Of a DNA stretch of 64,000 nucleotides, positions 13,101-25,370 are shown piece after piece (position 1 is the stretch's first letter; each line of letters starts with the position of its first letter). Location of the stretch: contig VWZX01010082.1 in NCBI GenBank assembly GCA_013399015.1, positions 63,556 to 127,555 on the forward strand. The letters are read 5' to 3'. The stretch is from Galbula dea. Taxonomy: Eukaryota > Chordata > Aves > Piciformes > Galbulidae. The position numbers were made by a program, and so were the translations under genes. The notes beneath the pieces were generated by a model. That model saw only the letters and a list, made by a program, of their open reading frames with translations. It ran no database searches and was not told where the DNA came from.

Positions 13101-14478
13101 CCAGCTGCAAGGGAACAGCAAAGGAAACCAACACATTACCATATGAGAAGCTTATATGCTAACTGGAATTATATAGAAGCTTTGTGAAGCATTCTGAAAT
13201 GTTATACATGAGCTTCAAGAGATCTAGCTTCTCACTGCTATTCATTTTTCAATTTTCAGCTTCAGAGATCTTGGACATTCTCCTCTAGGCTCATCCACAA
13301 GCAGGAATCCAAGGTCTAGTCACATTGGATGATTTTCTCAGACACAGGATTTGTTGCAGCAGTCTCAAGACAAACCAGAAGAATCAAAAAAGGAAGAAAG
13401 TTTTGTGGAATATAAGAGTTGCTTTTATTTTCCCCCATATGCCATGACAATCCTATTGTACTTCAGAGATGAAAGCAAATTTACCTTGTGGAATATGACA
13501 GATTATTTTGGGTTTTGTACTTTATAATCTGCTTTTCACCAAGTCTTTTGTGCACTTCCATGCAAAACCTTGTTCATCATGATTCTGCATTAGGTATTGT
13601 TGGAGATGAAAGAGCCTCACTGACTGCTAACAAAGAGCACTGGTTGAAGGAGACCATACTGCAACAAGGGATTTAGTAGGAGAAGCAGAGGAGATATCAT
13701 ACTACCTGGTGAGCTAGTCCCAGGTAGAATAAGATGCCAAGGAAAGCTAATGTCAAATGCTCTCTGTCAAGGGAAAAAGCTTTTCAGAGATGAAGGACGG
13801 TGTATAGTCACCATCTGAGCAACCTTCAACCATTGTGATACCAGTGGTGATACCCCAGAAAGCTAGGGTGTGTTACTGAAAGAAGGTATGAGCAATCAGC
13901 AGCACCCATGTTATTTCATATATTCTTTAAGGTATAGGCATAAGGATTTTAAAATATGAGTACCTTAACAAGTTAGGTTCTTGGCCACTGGTTGTAAATG
14001 TTGCTCTGTAACAGCTGCCCCCTGCTTCTTCCCACTGCTCAGGGTAGTGCTTCTCAAGCCTGTTTTTTTGTCTTCCCCCACCCAGGATATATGCACTGTG
14101 TTCTCTGAAGTCAGTGTCTCCCAGGCTTGCAATGAGCCTTTTCCTTACAACCCTATAGGTAACACATATACCCACCAGCAAGAAAGAAGGGCTCTCAAAT
14201 CTGCTAGCCAAGCTCTTGTTTTCCCTGAATTCCTCCTCAGATTTTCTTTTCTAGTGAATGTTGATCTATGAACATCCCCTTCCTTCCCCCAGAAGGTACA
14301 GGGATTTTACCCAAGGCTGTGCCATAGCTGTTGTGGTCTCCAGCAGTATGTAGGGTGGGATGGACAGTATAGAGGTGACACAAACTTTCTCTGCTAGAGA
14401 TACTTCTGTCTCAGAGCAGACCTCTGTGCCCTGCAAGAGCCCTTCAGAGTCCATTGATACATGGTTCCTCCACAGCAC
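10198..14478. other. Non-coding unique sequence
   Basis: No gene is recognised. The G-quadruplex motif at 12,375-12,396 is listed separately. The plus-strand frame at 12,545-12,910 starts at TTG rather than ATG and shows no domain. Overlapping frames on both strands at 13,927-14,523 are probably shadows of a stop-poor, slightly G+C-richer stretch. Confidence 0.6.
12375..12396 (+). other. Putative G-quadruplex motif
   Basis: Four G-runs of 4, 5, 3 and 4 bases are separated by loops T, CT and TGT. This meets the classical G3+N1-7 pattern with short loops. Such DNA can fold into a quadruplex in vitro. No promoter or CpG island is visible nearby, so any role is unknown. Confidence 0.6.
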
Positions 14479-14613
14479 AGAATCATTTACAATGGAAAAG
14501 GCCTTTAAGAGCATTAAGTCCAACCATTACCCAGCCCTGCTGAATCCACCAATAAACCAATTCTCTAGGCAGCACATCTGCACATTTTAAATACCTTCAT
14601 ACTCAACATCTCA
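14479..14613 (-). mobile_element. CR1: Diverged CR1 LINE fragment
   Basis: Antisense CR1 3' end. AGAATCATTTACAATGGAAA matches the inverted terminus, followed by AAGGCCTTTAAGAGCATTAA, GTCCAACCATTACC and CTCTAGGCAGCACATCTGCA. Homology then runs through TTTTAAATACCTTCATACTC before fading. It differs more from the consensus-like copies than those at 33.6 or 42.0 kb, so it is probably older. Confidence 0.85.
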
Positions 14614-15869
14614 TACATCTTAACAGCATATCCCAACACATCTCAGGGTTCTTCACTGCATGCTAGCAGTGGGAGCTCCTGCCCAGGAGCCAAGCACCAG
14701 CTGGAGTTCACCACCCAAAACCCAGCCCCGCATTACCTGAGCATAACGAGCAGGTCCAAAACCAACAGGCAACTTTAACCAAGAGCTGAGATCCAAGTTG
14801 CAGCCAATGAGGCAAACCCCAGGTCAATGTCCAGAGGAACTAACCAAGTCTGAGACTAACAATCCTTCAGCACAGTTCAAACAAGACTGAGGAGCCCGAG
14901 TTGAGCTTACATAGAGGCCCCACCCCATTCCAGAAGGAATGTTTAAAACCCATCTGGTGAGGACACACTATTGAGGTACAAAGGTATTTTTACACAGCTT
15001 TACATTCAGTTCAGACAGCATGTGGGGCTGGACCCTCAGCTGCTGTGTGTCACTGGGAGCTGTATCAGGTAACAGCACTGGAGGATTTAGCACATGATTT
15101 TGTTCATAGAAGCCATCATGTTGACCAGTCCTTTTATTCAGCTGAGTATTTAAATGAGTACTTCTTAGAAAAAAGTAACTAGAGCTGCAAAAAAAAGGAA
15201 CAAGGTAAGGCAAGGACAAATACATAATTATCTTGAATGTGAAAAAAAAATGGTGCAGCAGAAGTTCATGTTCCTTTGTGTGGAACACAGCCCAGTTAAT
15301 GTACAATTTAGATGCAATAGTTTTCTCTAGCTGGGAAATCAGTTTGAGTTTTTTATTTATTTTTTTTTCTTCCCTCAGCTTATCCTTTTAACATTTTCCT
15401 GGAGAACAGAATGAGGATAGAAGTGAACTGCTGCAGCAGGCTGTACAAACTCATTAATGACATTAGCAAAAATACTGACTTCAAAAGTGTGTCAACAAAC
15501 AGCAACTCTACCCTTTAACTGAGAGTCTTCCACCCTTCCATTCCTGCCATAATGGGAACACACAGCTTTGTCATCCCCAATGCAAGAAATATGTGATCTT
15601 TAAAAAGCCAGATTTGCCATGTTCCTGCACGTGCTTTTCTCATAATTTCAGATATCAAGGCTCAAGAACAATCTTCTGAGGTTACTTATTAGTCTGTCTT
15701 TCAGAAATTGGCCATGGAGATGATCAAGCCAGAAGTTTCTTCTCCCACTAATTAGCCTGAGTTAGACCCGCAGCACCTCCCAAGTGTGGTGTATGGTGAA
15801 GGAAGGCTCTGTGTCACTTGTGCTTCCCTCCTCTGAAGGTGAAGGGTCTAAAGGGGAAGCCATATAGGA
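14614..15869. other. Non-coding unique sequence
   Basis: Nothing gene-like is recognised. A T-rich run lies at about 15,350-15,370. The minus-strand frame at 14,968-15,306 has chance character. Sequence just before 15,870 (GAAGGTGAAGGG..) may be a further, unrecognisable part of the next CR1 copy. Confidence 0.55.
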
Positions 15870-16250
15870 GCAGCTGAGGTCATTTGATTTGTTCAGCCTG
15901 GAGAAGACCACATCATGGTATATAACTTCCTCATGAGGGGAAGTGGAGAGGTAGGAACTAATCTATTCTCTCTGGTAACCACCAATAGGACCCAAAGGAA
16001 AGGAATGCAGCTGTGCCAGGGTAGGTTTCAGTTAGATATTAGGAAAAGGTTTTTCACCCAGAGGGTGGTGGAACACTGGAACAGGCTCCCTAGGGAAGTA
16101 GCCATGGCACCAAGCCTGACAGAATCCAGGAAGCATCTGCACAGCACTCTTAGACACATGGTGTGTTTTTGGGGTTGTCCCATGCATAGACATAAGTTGA
16201 ACTCAATGATCCCTGTGGATCCTTTCCAGCTCAGGAGACTCTGTGATTCT
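15870..16250 (+). mobile_element. CR1: CR1 LINE 3' portion with ORF2 tail relic
   Basis: A plus-strand CR1 copy of about 380 bp. TTTGTTCAGCCTGGAGAAGA and TATAACTTCCTCATGAGGGG match the end of ORF2. One frame still reads FQLDIRKRFFTQRVVEHWNR and continues LPREVAMAPSL, the ORF2 C-terminal tail beyond the reverse transcriptase. The 3' UTR ends with CCTTTCCAGCTCAGGAGACT and CTGTGATTCT, a different 3' end from the copy at 10 kb, so a different subfamily. The reverse transcriptase itself is absent and the copy is dead. Confidence 0.9.
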
Positions 16251-17853
16251 CTTCTCTGGTATGTCTGATGTGCAGAGTAGTCCAGCACATGCTGCTGCCT
16301 TCCTCCTTACTGCTCAAGAGACCTGCTCCTCTGTCTGAAGAATTTCCATGCCTGTCCTGGAGCCCTAAAGCAGCAAAATGACTGTTTCAATGCACATGAC
16401 TGGCCCCATATATGGAGTTTGGATGGGAAATGCTGTCTGGGTCTACAGCTGAGTGTTTATTGCCCACCAAGTGGTTATAATTTGGAACATCTTCAAAAAA
16501 ATGAGGAAAGGAACTGCTGGAAATGAATCAGGAGAAAGCAAACTGAAATGATGAAGGGTGTCATTGTAGCTGGGGAGGGGTAACAGCAGCAGCCAGCAAT
16601 TTAAAACAATGCTAAGGCAATGCTGCTGCCCTTAGGGCACGACTCATTTTTCAAATAGGACCTAGCTAAAAATCTGTGCAGCCTTTAGACTGAATGTTTT
16701 TTTTCCCTAAACTAGCTGACTTCTTGCAACAAGCCTCCCCTTCTTTGTTCATTAGCTTTGAAAGTGGTTAAATCCTGCCAGATTAACATCCTGCCACCCA
16801 CTGAAAGGACTGAGATGATAACCAAAAGCACAGGGAGTAAAGGGTTGTCCCTCTCTGTGTCTTTCCCTGTCCCACCCATGTCATTTTCCACCTAGTTCAT
16901 ATTTAGCCCTTTCTACTATCAGCTCTTCTTGGCTTGTTGCTGTGCTTTAGGTCTCTTTTTTGCAGTGCCTAACACTACTAGCTCTATTCTCAGCCTGCAC
17001 TACTGTTATAGACATGATTTATTTATTATAATGAAGTTAATGATGCAGGGTTACAGTGGAGGAGATATTGGGAGAGTCCAGAGAAGGAACCAAACCATAT
17101 AATGATATCAACCTCCCCACTAACCCTTCAGACAAGACCACAGAATGAGACTTCCAGGGTGGTGGAGCTTACAGAATGACAGATAACACCAAAATATTGC
17201 ATATATAAATAATAATAATAATAACAATGAATAAAAGTTTGGTTTTTAGAGCTTTCATCACAAGTTTTGCTGATGTGGTGAGAAAGTTTATAAAGCTCGA
17301 TGGGAAATTTTAATAAGAAGTAATAACAGCACTCTCATCCACTAAAATAACATCATTCTGACCTATTTATAATAGGGTTATTCAAAATAACTCCACTGAC
17401 ATCACAACACAAGGGGGGCAAGGAAAATAGAACCAGTCCCTTGGTATTCATCAAATAGTCTGAATGGGGTACACAAAAGAAGCACGAGGGGAAACTTGAA
17501 TAAATATCCTCATAATTAAACAAAAAATGCTTGAGCAAGGATTTTTTTGTTTTCTAAATTGGAAGCTGTTTTGATAACACAGAAAAAGTTCATAACTGAA
17601 AGATCTGTAGCACTGAAAATGCAGCTATAGAGTGAGGATGCAGTGGTAATCTGCATATTTGATTGCAGCATTTGTTGCCTAAAAAAGAGGAAGAAACAGT
17701 GATGATAATACAAAGCCCTGTTTTCTCCTGCAGAAACACATGTTTGTGTAGGCTTGAGGAATCAGGCAGAACTGTTGCTCTCTGGGACAAGAACATCCAG
17801 AAACAGGGCATGGCTGTTATCAGCTGAAAGCAGGATTTTTGTTATAGGGTCAC
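16251..17853. other. Non-coding unique sequence with short AAT run
   Basis: No gene is recognised. An AAT trinucleotide run lies at 17,207-17,226. Minus-strand frames at 17,353-17,811 overlap each other in different frames and show no family signature. Confidence 0.6.
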
Positions 17854-17955
17854 CATAGAATCATCATGGAATGACAAATGGTTTGGGTTGAAAGGACCTT
17901 AAAGATCATCTAGTTCCAACCCTCCTGTCATGGACAGGTGGAACAGGGACAGACT
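17854..17955 (-). mobile_element. CR1: CR1 LINE 3' end, short
   Basis: Antisense CR1. The inverted terminus CATAGAATCATCATGGAATG is followed by GGTTTGGGTTGAAAGGACCT, AAAGATCATCTAGTTCCAAC and CCTCCTGTCATGGACAGG. Homology ends soon after, so the insert is only about 100 bp. It belongs to the same type as the copy at 41,985. Confidence 0.92.
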
Positions 17956-18718
17956 GCCAGAAGTCACACTCAGATAAAGGATTTAAGGATGTAGGGAAAG
18001 AAGTCATAAACAGAGGATGGGGTGCAGTGGGAGGTCTACACCTGTGCTATGAGACCTGTTCATAAGGGCTTCCCTAGTTTGCTACCTGTAGCAGGGAAGT
18101 TACCTATACAGAGGTTGACTTAAAAGTACTGAAATGAGGAGAATCATTAGCTAGAAATCCAGTTTTCTATGGAGAACTGTGTCTGGAGTGGTTGTGTTCT
18201 TGCCTTTCAGGAAGCACATTCTGATACCAAGATCTCTTTCTCATATCCAACTCCTAACATACCGTGTTACTGTGATATTTCTTCCTCACACATATCACTA
18301 AATGTTACTGTGGTGAAGTGGCTGACACCTCTTTTCCTTCAAACCTTTCTCCTTCCTTGGAGCTGCCAGAATGTTTTGTCAACAAACACTGTTAAAAAGC
18401 AAAACAAATATTCACTTCAGACTCATAAGAAAGGAGCTGAGGGGTTATTTTTAATAAAGTCTCTCTTTTGTATTACTATTTGAATTACCTTAGCTCTTCT
18501 TTCATGTGCTAATCTTAAGACTTTCCTAATTCATTTCAGTTGTTAAGGTTTTTAAATCCTTAGTTATTTGTTTCCAACTGTTTTGTTTTGGTTTAGTTGT
18601 TTTAGGAAGACATTCTTCTCATATGTTCCCTCTGGCTATAGCAATTTCATGAGGAGATAAGAATGCTCTCCCAGCAATAATTCTTTTAGCTGATCTAAAA
18701 ATAAAATAAAATGGTTTC

Positions 18719-18737
18719 TAAATAAATAAATAAATAA
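18719..18737. repeat. (TAAA)n microsatellite
   Basis: Four to five tandem TAAA units, in an A-rich stretch that begins near 18,696. Confidence 0.9.
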
Positions 18738-20435
18738 CCCACACACCCACCCCATTTGGTGCATGTTTCAGCAAGTGCTTATGTCCAGATTGATCTAATA
18801 AAGGTTTAAATTGGGGGTTGAAGTTGTAGGAGGTGATAGAAATGAATGACTTGTCTACAAGAATTTACCTTTGCTCTCTCCTCTGAAAGGAATTTGCTTA
18901 AAATTCCCTTCTTGCACATGACTGAGGATCCCACTCTCTGTCCTCTTCATTATTAGTTATCCACCTTTTTTGCTGTCTCAGTGCCTTCAACCCCTCCTTT
19001 CTGAGGGATCTGAGAGGCTGTGGGATCTTCATTCTCCTCTTCCCTCCACAGTTCCTCTCTGTATGCAAATGTGATGGAGAACTTCCCCAAACACTCCACA
19101 GGCAAACCTTCCTGTGGGTTGACCTCTCATTTTGTGGAGTAAAGCTGTAATATGTCATTGTCAATTCATACCTGAGCATATGGTGGTATTTTCATTGTGA
19201 ATAACTTCCTTCATCTCCATAAGGAGGTAGGGAAGATCTATGCATAAAGAAACTGGGGATTTTTTACCCTTGGTACCCAGTCCAAAGGTCCTTGGAGCTT
19301 TTTAGTGTTTCATAAATGAGTATGAGTGCAGCGTCTTGGCATAAATCCTCATTCACTGAAGACATACTTCACTGAGTGGCATGTTGTGAGTTTTACTCCT
19401 CTCAGTGTAGAAGCTGAGGCTCCCAATGACCCTTTGCAAATCTATGTGCCCCTGTGACTCCTTGTTGATGTGTCTTTCCCCATCCATTATTGATCTGCTT
19501 TGAAAAATGAGCTGTAGAGGCCATTATATTTTCCATGTTCTCTCCAGACCACTTTGGCAGTGGCACTGAAGCCATCAACAGTTATGCAGCTGTGACCCAA
19601 AGGAGGGAAAAGAGAGAAGGTGCAATAGTGAAGGGGCATTCTTCTATGCTTACAACTTCCATAAACTTAATATCCTTCATATCCTTTCATATAAAGGGAA
19701 ATATCAAACTGTTTGCTCTTCTGCTTTAATCCTGAAGTAGAAGTTACAAGGAGGACATTAAGTTTCTCTGGTATAAAGGGAGAGCAAACCAAATCAGAAA
19801 CACTTTTGTCCACTATTTTTCTGTTGTTTAATGCCTGTACTAAGGAAGGATCCCCAGAAGATCTCCAGCAGAAGATAACAGATGTTTTCCTCCAATTAAC
19901 CTGGAATGGAGTGGGTTTAACATGTGCCAAATCCCAAGGTCCTTATTCAGGCAAACCAGCCAGAACCTGCATTAATAATGCCAGAAGGACATGATGTAAG
20001 TATCTAAATGCAACCCAAAATCTATTCAGTAATATAGTGTAAAACTACTCAAGTCTAGCCTAAACTGGTGTGGTGCCTCCAGACCTGATGTGTTTTGTCA
20101 AAGTAATGGTCTGCTCCAAAGTGTTTTGCTAGCAGGGGGAGAGGGTAGGGCATGGGCTGTGAAATGTTGGATAAATGATAGGAGAAGAAAGGATCCTAGT
20201 TCTGTGGACATCTCTTCCTTCATCCTAGGCAAAATAGACACCAAGAAATACATGGAATGAAAACTTTCTTTCCAAGAAGCACTTAAAAAATACATCTGGA
20301 AAGATGTTTTGAGAGGACAATGACACAGAAGTGTATAATGAGTCTGGACCTGGGCTGCTGCATTTCTATAGGCTTTCCAGCAATAAAGAAGGTTAAAAGA
20401 CAAATTAATTTTATGCTTCCTCTTCAAGAGAAAGA

Positions 20436-20463
20436 GACCAATGGTAGTTACTATGGCAACTAC
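20436..20463. promoter_or_regulatory. X-box (RFX-type) palindrome with CCAAT
   Basis: GTTACTATGGCAAC at 20,447-20,460 fits the RFX X-box shape (GTTRCC N0-3 GGYAAC) with one mismatch in the left half-site. It sits inside a larger imperfect palindrome with perfect 6-bp arms GTAGTT/AACTAC at 20,444-20,463. A CCAAT box lies at 20,438-20,442, as often seen beside X-boxes (RFX with NF-Y). No transcription start is apparent, so a distal element is more likely than a promoter. Motif evidence only. Confidence 0.35.
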
Positions 20464-23111
20464 TTGCAATTCATCCTATTAACTTTCTTATTGCTGGAAC
20501 AATCAATAATGATAGAGATTGCTTTAGGATAAAATACACATGAAGCCTTTTAAAAAACATATTGTTTGCTCTACTTTCCAATCAAATCTGATATGCTCTT
20601 GAAAAAAAGCAAAGACAATGTTAGGCAGAAGCAAAAAGAGGTGAGTCAAATTGTACCAAAATTCATCTTCTCCCCTTAGCAACTTCAGCAACCTGTACAA
20701 ATTAATTTCATCCCAAATGTTTTGACATTTGTGTTCACTCTGATTGTGAAGGTTATACCTTATTTAAAGGCATAATGCTGTGTGCTGATAGCTCTGCTCA
20801 GACTCATCAGGTGCATTCACACTCCTTAGAAGGACCAGGGAACCACTTGAAAAACCTTTTGGAAGTGCAGTGCTAACAAGAAGCAGTGGGACTGATGCCT
20901 CACCCTTCTTTACAAGCTACAGGTCTTGGAATCTCTATTTCACAATATTTTTCAGACCTGGAATACCAAGAGAGACCCAGCCAGATGCTTCCTGATTCCT
21001 AAAGTCAGGCAGCAATGACAGCCAGGCTTAGTCTTCCCACTGATGAATTTCTAGTTTTCAGTGTGCTCTGTAGGATGCTGTCAATTCTTAGTCTTCCTCC
21101 TTTTTGATTCTTGTGTGTGCTAGGACACAGAAATGCTCTGAGGTTCTCATTCCACTCCTGGTATTTGCTTGCACCTTCTTTAGAAGTACCTAGCCACTAG
21201 CAGAAACTACCCCACTTGTAAATGAATCTAATTCATGAGTGTGCTGGAGAAGTAGGAAGCTCCAAGACCAATTTTAGGTGGCATGATTTGTCAGTGGAAA
21301 TCAGCTAGATAGGGATGTCTGGATGGGCAGCAGATAAGGAGCAAAAAAATAGCAGTTAGGACACTGGATTGGGTCTTGAGAAATGGCTTCAAGTTGAGAC
21401 TTTCCTGGGAAGTTTCACATAATAACTTACCTTGTGTCTTTTTCTTTCTCTCACATGTGGATGATCCTGTGCTCCCTTGCAAATATGGAGAAAATGGGGT
21501 ACTCATGATTCTAAGGCACCTGGATGTCAGACTGATGCAGGCATAGAATCTGAAAGTTGTGCCTTCTCAAGGACATCCCAGAGCATTGCAAATATCAGCC
21601 TTAGGTTGCTTTAAACATTTTTTTCCCGAGTCTGAGGGAGTCCTTCCATTTCTTTCAGTAATATTTGAATCAGACTAACTGCCTGCAAACTCTATGGACA
21701 GAGATTTACTCCAGCCCCTGCTATCTTTCCAGCCAAGTCAGGTGTTCTAAGTCCCTTATCCCTGAATATGGCACTTTTTACATCAGGAGCTGGTGACTCA
21801 AGCTCTGGTTTATGTGCAGATGATTGTAAATATGCAAGATGCTAAATTTTCCAGTTTATAATGCTTGAAAAGCCAGCTATGGTTTACTGCTATTTCACTT
21901 ACAGATGCGAATGATAATATATCACAGCAAATGGAATGCAGTAACACTGTGTGGATGGCTGAAGGCTTTGTCTCATGAATGTGTCAGTCTTCTAACACTG
22001 CTGAATTTTCTGAAGATACATTTCACTAGACCAGGTGCATAAATCTGAGCTGCTTGGGAAGGGTGAATGCTGGAACAAGAATATTTCTTTGTGTTACAGA
22101 GAAGTTTGCACATCCTAACTTTGCACATCTGTTGCCATTTCATAAGCCACAATTCTACTTCTTTCTTCTGACTTGCAGAAGTTGGTCCTTCCTCTAGCAA
22201 TTGTAAATTCACTTCATCTTCAAAGGAAGAATACAGAGTACTTTTAAATAGAAAAGTGGAAGATATTGCACAAGTTAATTTACATCAAACTGAACCTTTT
22301 GATCTGCTGTTCTTAGAGGGCTTCATTAATATAAACATGACCAAACCAGTAACATCTTCACCTTCTTTTCCAAATCTCCACTACTAGTGACTCATTTAAT
22401 TTTTCCCATGTCACTTGAATTCTTGATCTACAAGTCACCTTTGCCTCTTCTCTCTGTTACTTCAGACTGTGTATATATTACACATTGCTCTCTAATTAAA
22501 ACCCCTGAAGCCCTTGCAGCTGCCCATCTAGCCATAACAAAATGAAACAAACTCTTCAGTGTACTATCTCATCTCAGAAGTGTTTCCTTCTTATCTCCAT
22601 GTAGTCTCCTTCAGGCCGTATAAAAACTGACTTTGGATCATGGGACTTCTCAAAGGACCATCTTGATTGTGGTTGCAGGTTGAGAGATGTCTCAACTTAT
22701 TTGCTGTATATTCTTCTGCTTATTGCTCTTTTTCAAGGTTAAGCTCTACAAAAACTTATCTTTATTTACCTGATTGCTCTCTTGTATTTTTTTCCCCTTG
22801 CTCCACCCCTTATTTTTAAAAAGTACAAAAGCAACAACTATTAACATCACTAACCAGCTTCAGACTTTGCCTTCATTTAAAGAAAGAGTTAGTGAGAAGA
22901 GAATGTGGCTTACTATGCTCACCAAAAAATGTAATTTATTTGAGTACTATTGACCTTTTTGTATCAACTCAATGAAAGAAACCTTGACAACCAATTTGCC
23001 AGTTTGGGGTTTAAAGATGAACAGCAATCCCCAAAGGATGCATTTAAAAGCTCTACAGAAGTGATCTCTACTTTGAAACTCAGTTTCTCCTCACCTTTTG
23101 TGGTTTCCCTA

Positions 23112-23126
23112 CCCCCCCCCCCCCCC
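23112..23126. repeat. Poly-C run
   Basis: Fifteen consecutive C (poly-G on the other strand), an uncommon homopolymer in this A+T-rich window. Length may be affected by sequencing error. Confidence 0.9.
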
Positions 23127-23825
23127 TTAATTTCTAAATATCTGAAGGGGAAACTCTCACAATGTATTTGTAAAAGATGCAGTGAAATCTTAAGGGTCTT
23201 CCAATACCAGTAATTCTGCACAAATCTTCATCCAAAGAGTTTAGTTATAGAATACAGCAAATTAAGAGGTGGTGAAGCAAAATGGTACCATCATAAATTG
23301 GATTTAAGGGCTGCCTGAAGTATGAAAGCAATAACTGAGACTTCACAAGGAGGATTTCTCTGTTGTTAGAGAAAGCTGTACAATGCATCTGGGAAGAAGT
23401 TCAGTGGGGATCTTTGCAGCAGGTGGCACTCAGAGCTGAGGACACAGTGCCAGCAAAGATTAAAGAAGAAAACAAGACCTGGCAAGAAAAGCCAAAGCAA
23501 CATGATGCCATCAATTTAGGTTCTTGCTGCCTCAGCTGCCACAGCCTGTGTTCATGGATGAGAGTTTTGACTGAGTGACATGAAAGAAAAGAGAGGAGAC
23601 TGACTAGTCACTTGGAAAATAACTGAACATGCTTCCAAGTTTGTTGCAAGTAGCATTTTTGTTTTAAGAAGAACTTGGTCCTGAACTCCTAACTATCTGA
23701 AGACCAGTGCAAAATTTGGTAATCTTGCTCTACTTGAGCACAAACATAAAAGGTCTTACTTAAAACCCATGTGTAGACATTTTACTGGACAGGAACTACT
23801 GCTTGCATTTATGATGTCTCTGCCA

Positions 23826-23893
23826 GGCAGGGGGGTTGGAGCTCGATGATCTTTGAGGTCCCTTCCAACTCTGACAATTCTATGATTCTATGA
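23826..23893 (+). mobile_element. CR1: CR1 LINE 3' terminus
   Basis: A very short plus-strand CR1 stub. GGGGGGTTGGAGCTCGATGA and TCTTTGAGGTCCCTTCCAAC are followed by the terminal ATTCTATGATTCTATGA. Only about 68 bp were copied. The clean terminus implies a real insertion and not a remnant of a longer element. Confidence 0.93.
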
Positions 23894-24378
23894 TCTTTGA
23901 ATGAAATGGTGTCAGCATGTGTGTGCCTGAGGAAGGCTTTTGCAAGGCAGGACACAGAGGTATGAGTCTGGATCTCTGCAGTGCTCTCTGGTGCTGGTAG
24001 CTCCTCTCTGAGCATGCTGGCTCTTGGAAATACCATCTGGGACTTGGAATTTGCATTGTGCTGTGAAGGTGAGATGCTGAATTTAAGACTGTATGTTCTT
24101 GGAAGCCAGGACCCTGAAAAGTAGAGCTTGGCATTGTAGAGCCTCTTGTGGATTTACATGTGGAGGGATAAATCCATCTTCCTACTGTTGTTTTCAACCT
24201 TATTAGCTCCAAAAAATATTCCTGGTTTGTGTCCTTCCCATGAGATTATACAAGAAAATCACATGAGAACAGTGAATACAAAATACTGTTAATGCATGGT
24301 TATTCATTTTCTAGTAATCTGAGTATCTAAAGCCAAAATGTAGATATTTGGCATATCTGAAGTCAATACTTACTTATA

Positions 24379-24438
24379 ATGTAATTATATATATATTATT
24401 ATCTATATATTATTATCTCTCTATATATTTATATATAC
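24379..24438. repeat. AT-rich simple repeat
   Basis: Interrupted TATA/TTATTATC units make a nearly pure A+T tract of about 60 bp with CTCT interruptions. It is a low-complexity, easily melted region. Confidence 0.85.
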
Positions 24439-24993
24439 AATTAAGGGTTTCAGATCACTGTGCCAATTCAGGGCCTTTTCAAGGTTTTCTCTTCAATCAT
24501 CACTGTACAAATGCTCTGTAGTTACTCAAGTCTGGGTAAATGAGAAAGCTTTTCACCTTTATTCTTTTCCTTAGGTATTTCCATACCTTTATTAAAAAAT
24601 AGAAACCACCTAAGTGCAGCTGAAAACTATATAAATACACTGATATATTTTGTAGCAGGATTCCAGTAATCAGTAGCTCAGAGATAAAGACAACAGAAGC
24701 TTCTAAAAATATTTTTATTTATTTGCTATGAACTGCAAGAGGACCCACTAAGACTTCTTATAGGTAGTGGTAGGTTCTGGATGATGGGACATAAAGCCAA
24801 ATTTAACTAATTTTAAATCTAAATAACATACATTACCTATTAGGTATTTCTTATGGTTTATAAGCCATAACTTAATAGGAATCTAGCACTTCTAATGATG
24901 AAAAAGGCATCAAAGTTGGGATAGAAAAGGAGGCATTACTTGAAACCAGTTATATGGGATTTCCCATAATAAGACATCCAGTCATGTGGTGAG

Positions 24994-25037
24994 GGTGGAG
25001 TGGAGCCAGGCTTATGGTGGAGTGAAGCCAGGCTTAA
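24994..25037 (+). repeat. 22-bp tandem duplication
   Basis: The unit GGTGGAGTGgAGCCAGGCTT plus two bases occurs twice, head to tail, at 24,994-25,015 and 25,016-25,037. The copies are nearly identical, differing by G/A in GTGgAG and at the last base. An A-rich run with CAAA and CCCCAACAAC follows directly. The near-identity suggests a recent duplication. Confidence 0.85.
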
Positions 25038-25325
25038 AAAAAAACCAAACAAGCAAACAAAAAAACCCCAACAACAAACCAAAACAGTAGGGGAAAATAA
25101 AATGCCTTCTCCCTTCTATTTCAGATTTGCATATCAGAATTCTTCCCTCTTGAACCATGGCTGATTTCTCTCTATAAATTGACAACCTCTGACCACAAGA
25201 AATTAAATTCAATGATTTTCTGATTTCTTTGGAATATTAACCTCATAGGGAACTGAATGTCATGGAAGGCTGTAATTTTTGAAATACTAAGTTACATCTC
25301 CTTCAAATAGGTAGATCTCCAGGTG

Positions 25326-25370
25326 AATACCAACTGGGTTGCAAGAGACCTCCAAGATCATCAAGTCCAG
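25326..25370 (-). mobile_element. CR1: CR1 LINE scrap
   Basis: GGGTTGCAAGAGACCTCCAA followed by GATCATCAAGTCCAG matches the antisense CR1 3' UTR block seen in the longer copies. Neither the terminus nor flanking CR1 sequence is preserved. The short match leaves some chance of coincidence. Confidence 0.55.

Larger units (their letters stand above)
17956..23825. other. Non-coding unique sequence
   Basis: No exon is recognised. The stretch contains a TAAA microsatellite (18,719-18,737), an X-box-like palindrome (20,447-20,460) and a C15 run (23,112-23,126). Open frames such as 19,667-19,994 (both strands) and 20,098-20,469 have no domain features. Confidence 0.6.
23894..25325. other. Non-coding sequence with AT tract and tandem duplication
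   Basis: No gene is recognised. It holds an AT-alternating tract (24,379-24,438) and a 22-bp tandem duplication followed by an A-rich run (24,994-25,075). Minus-strand frames at 23,809-24,212 partly read through the CR1 stub and are not genes. Confidence 0.6.

Noticed and set aside
15915..16268. Open frame with recognisable protein similarity
   Set aside because: The similarity is to the C-terminal tail of CR1 ORF2; it is a retroposon relic, not a host gene.
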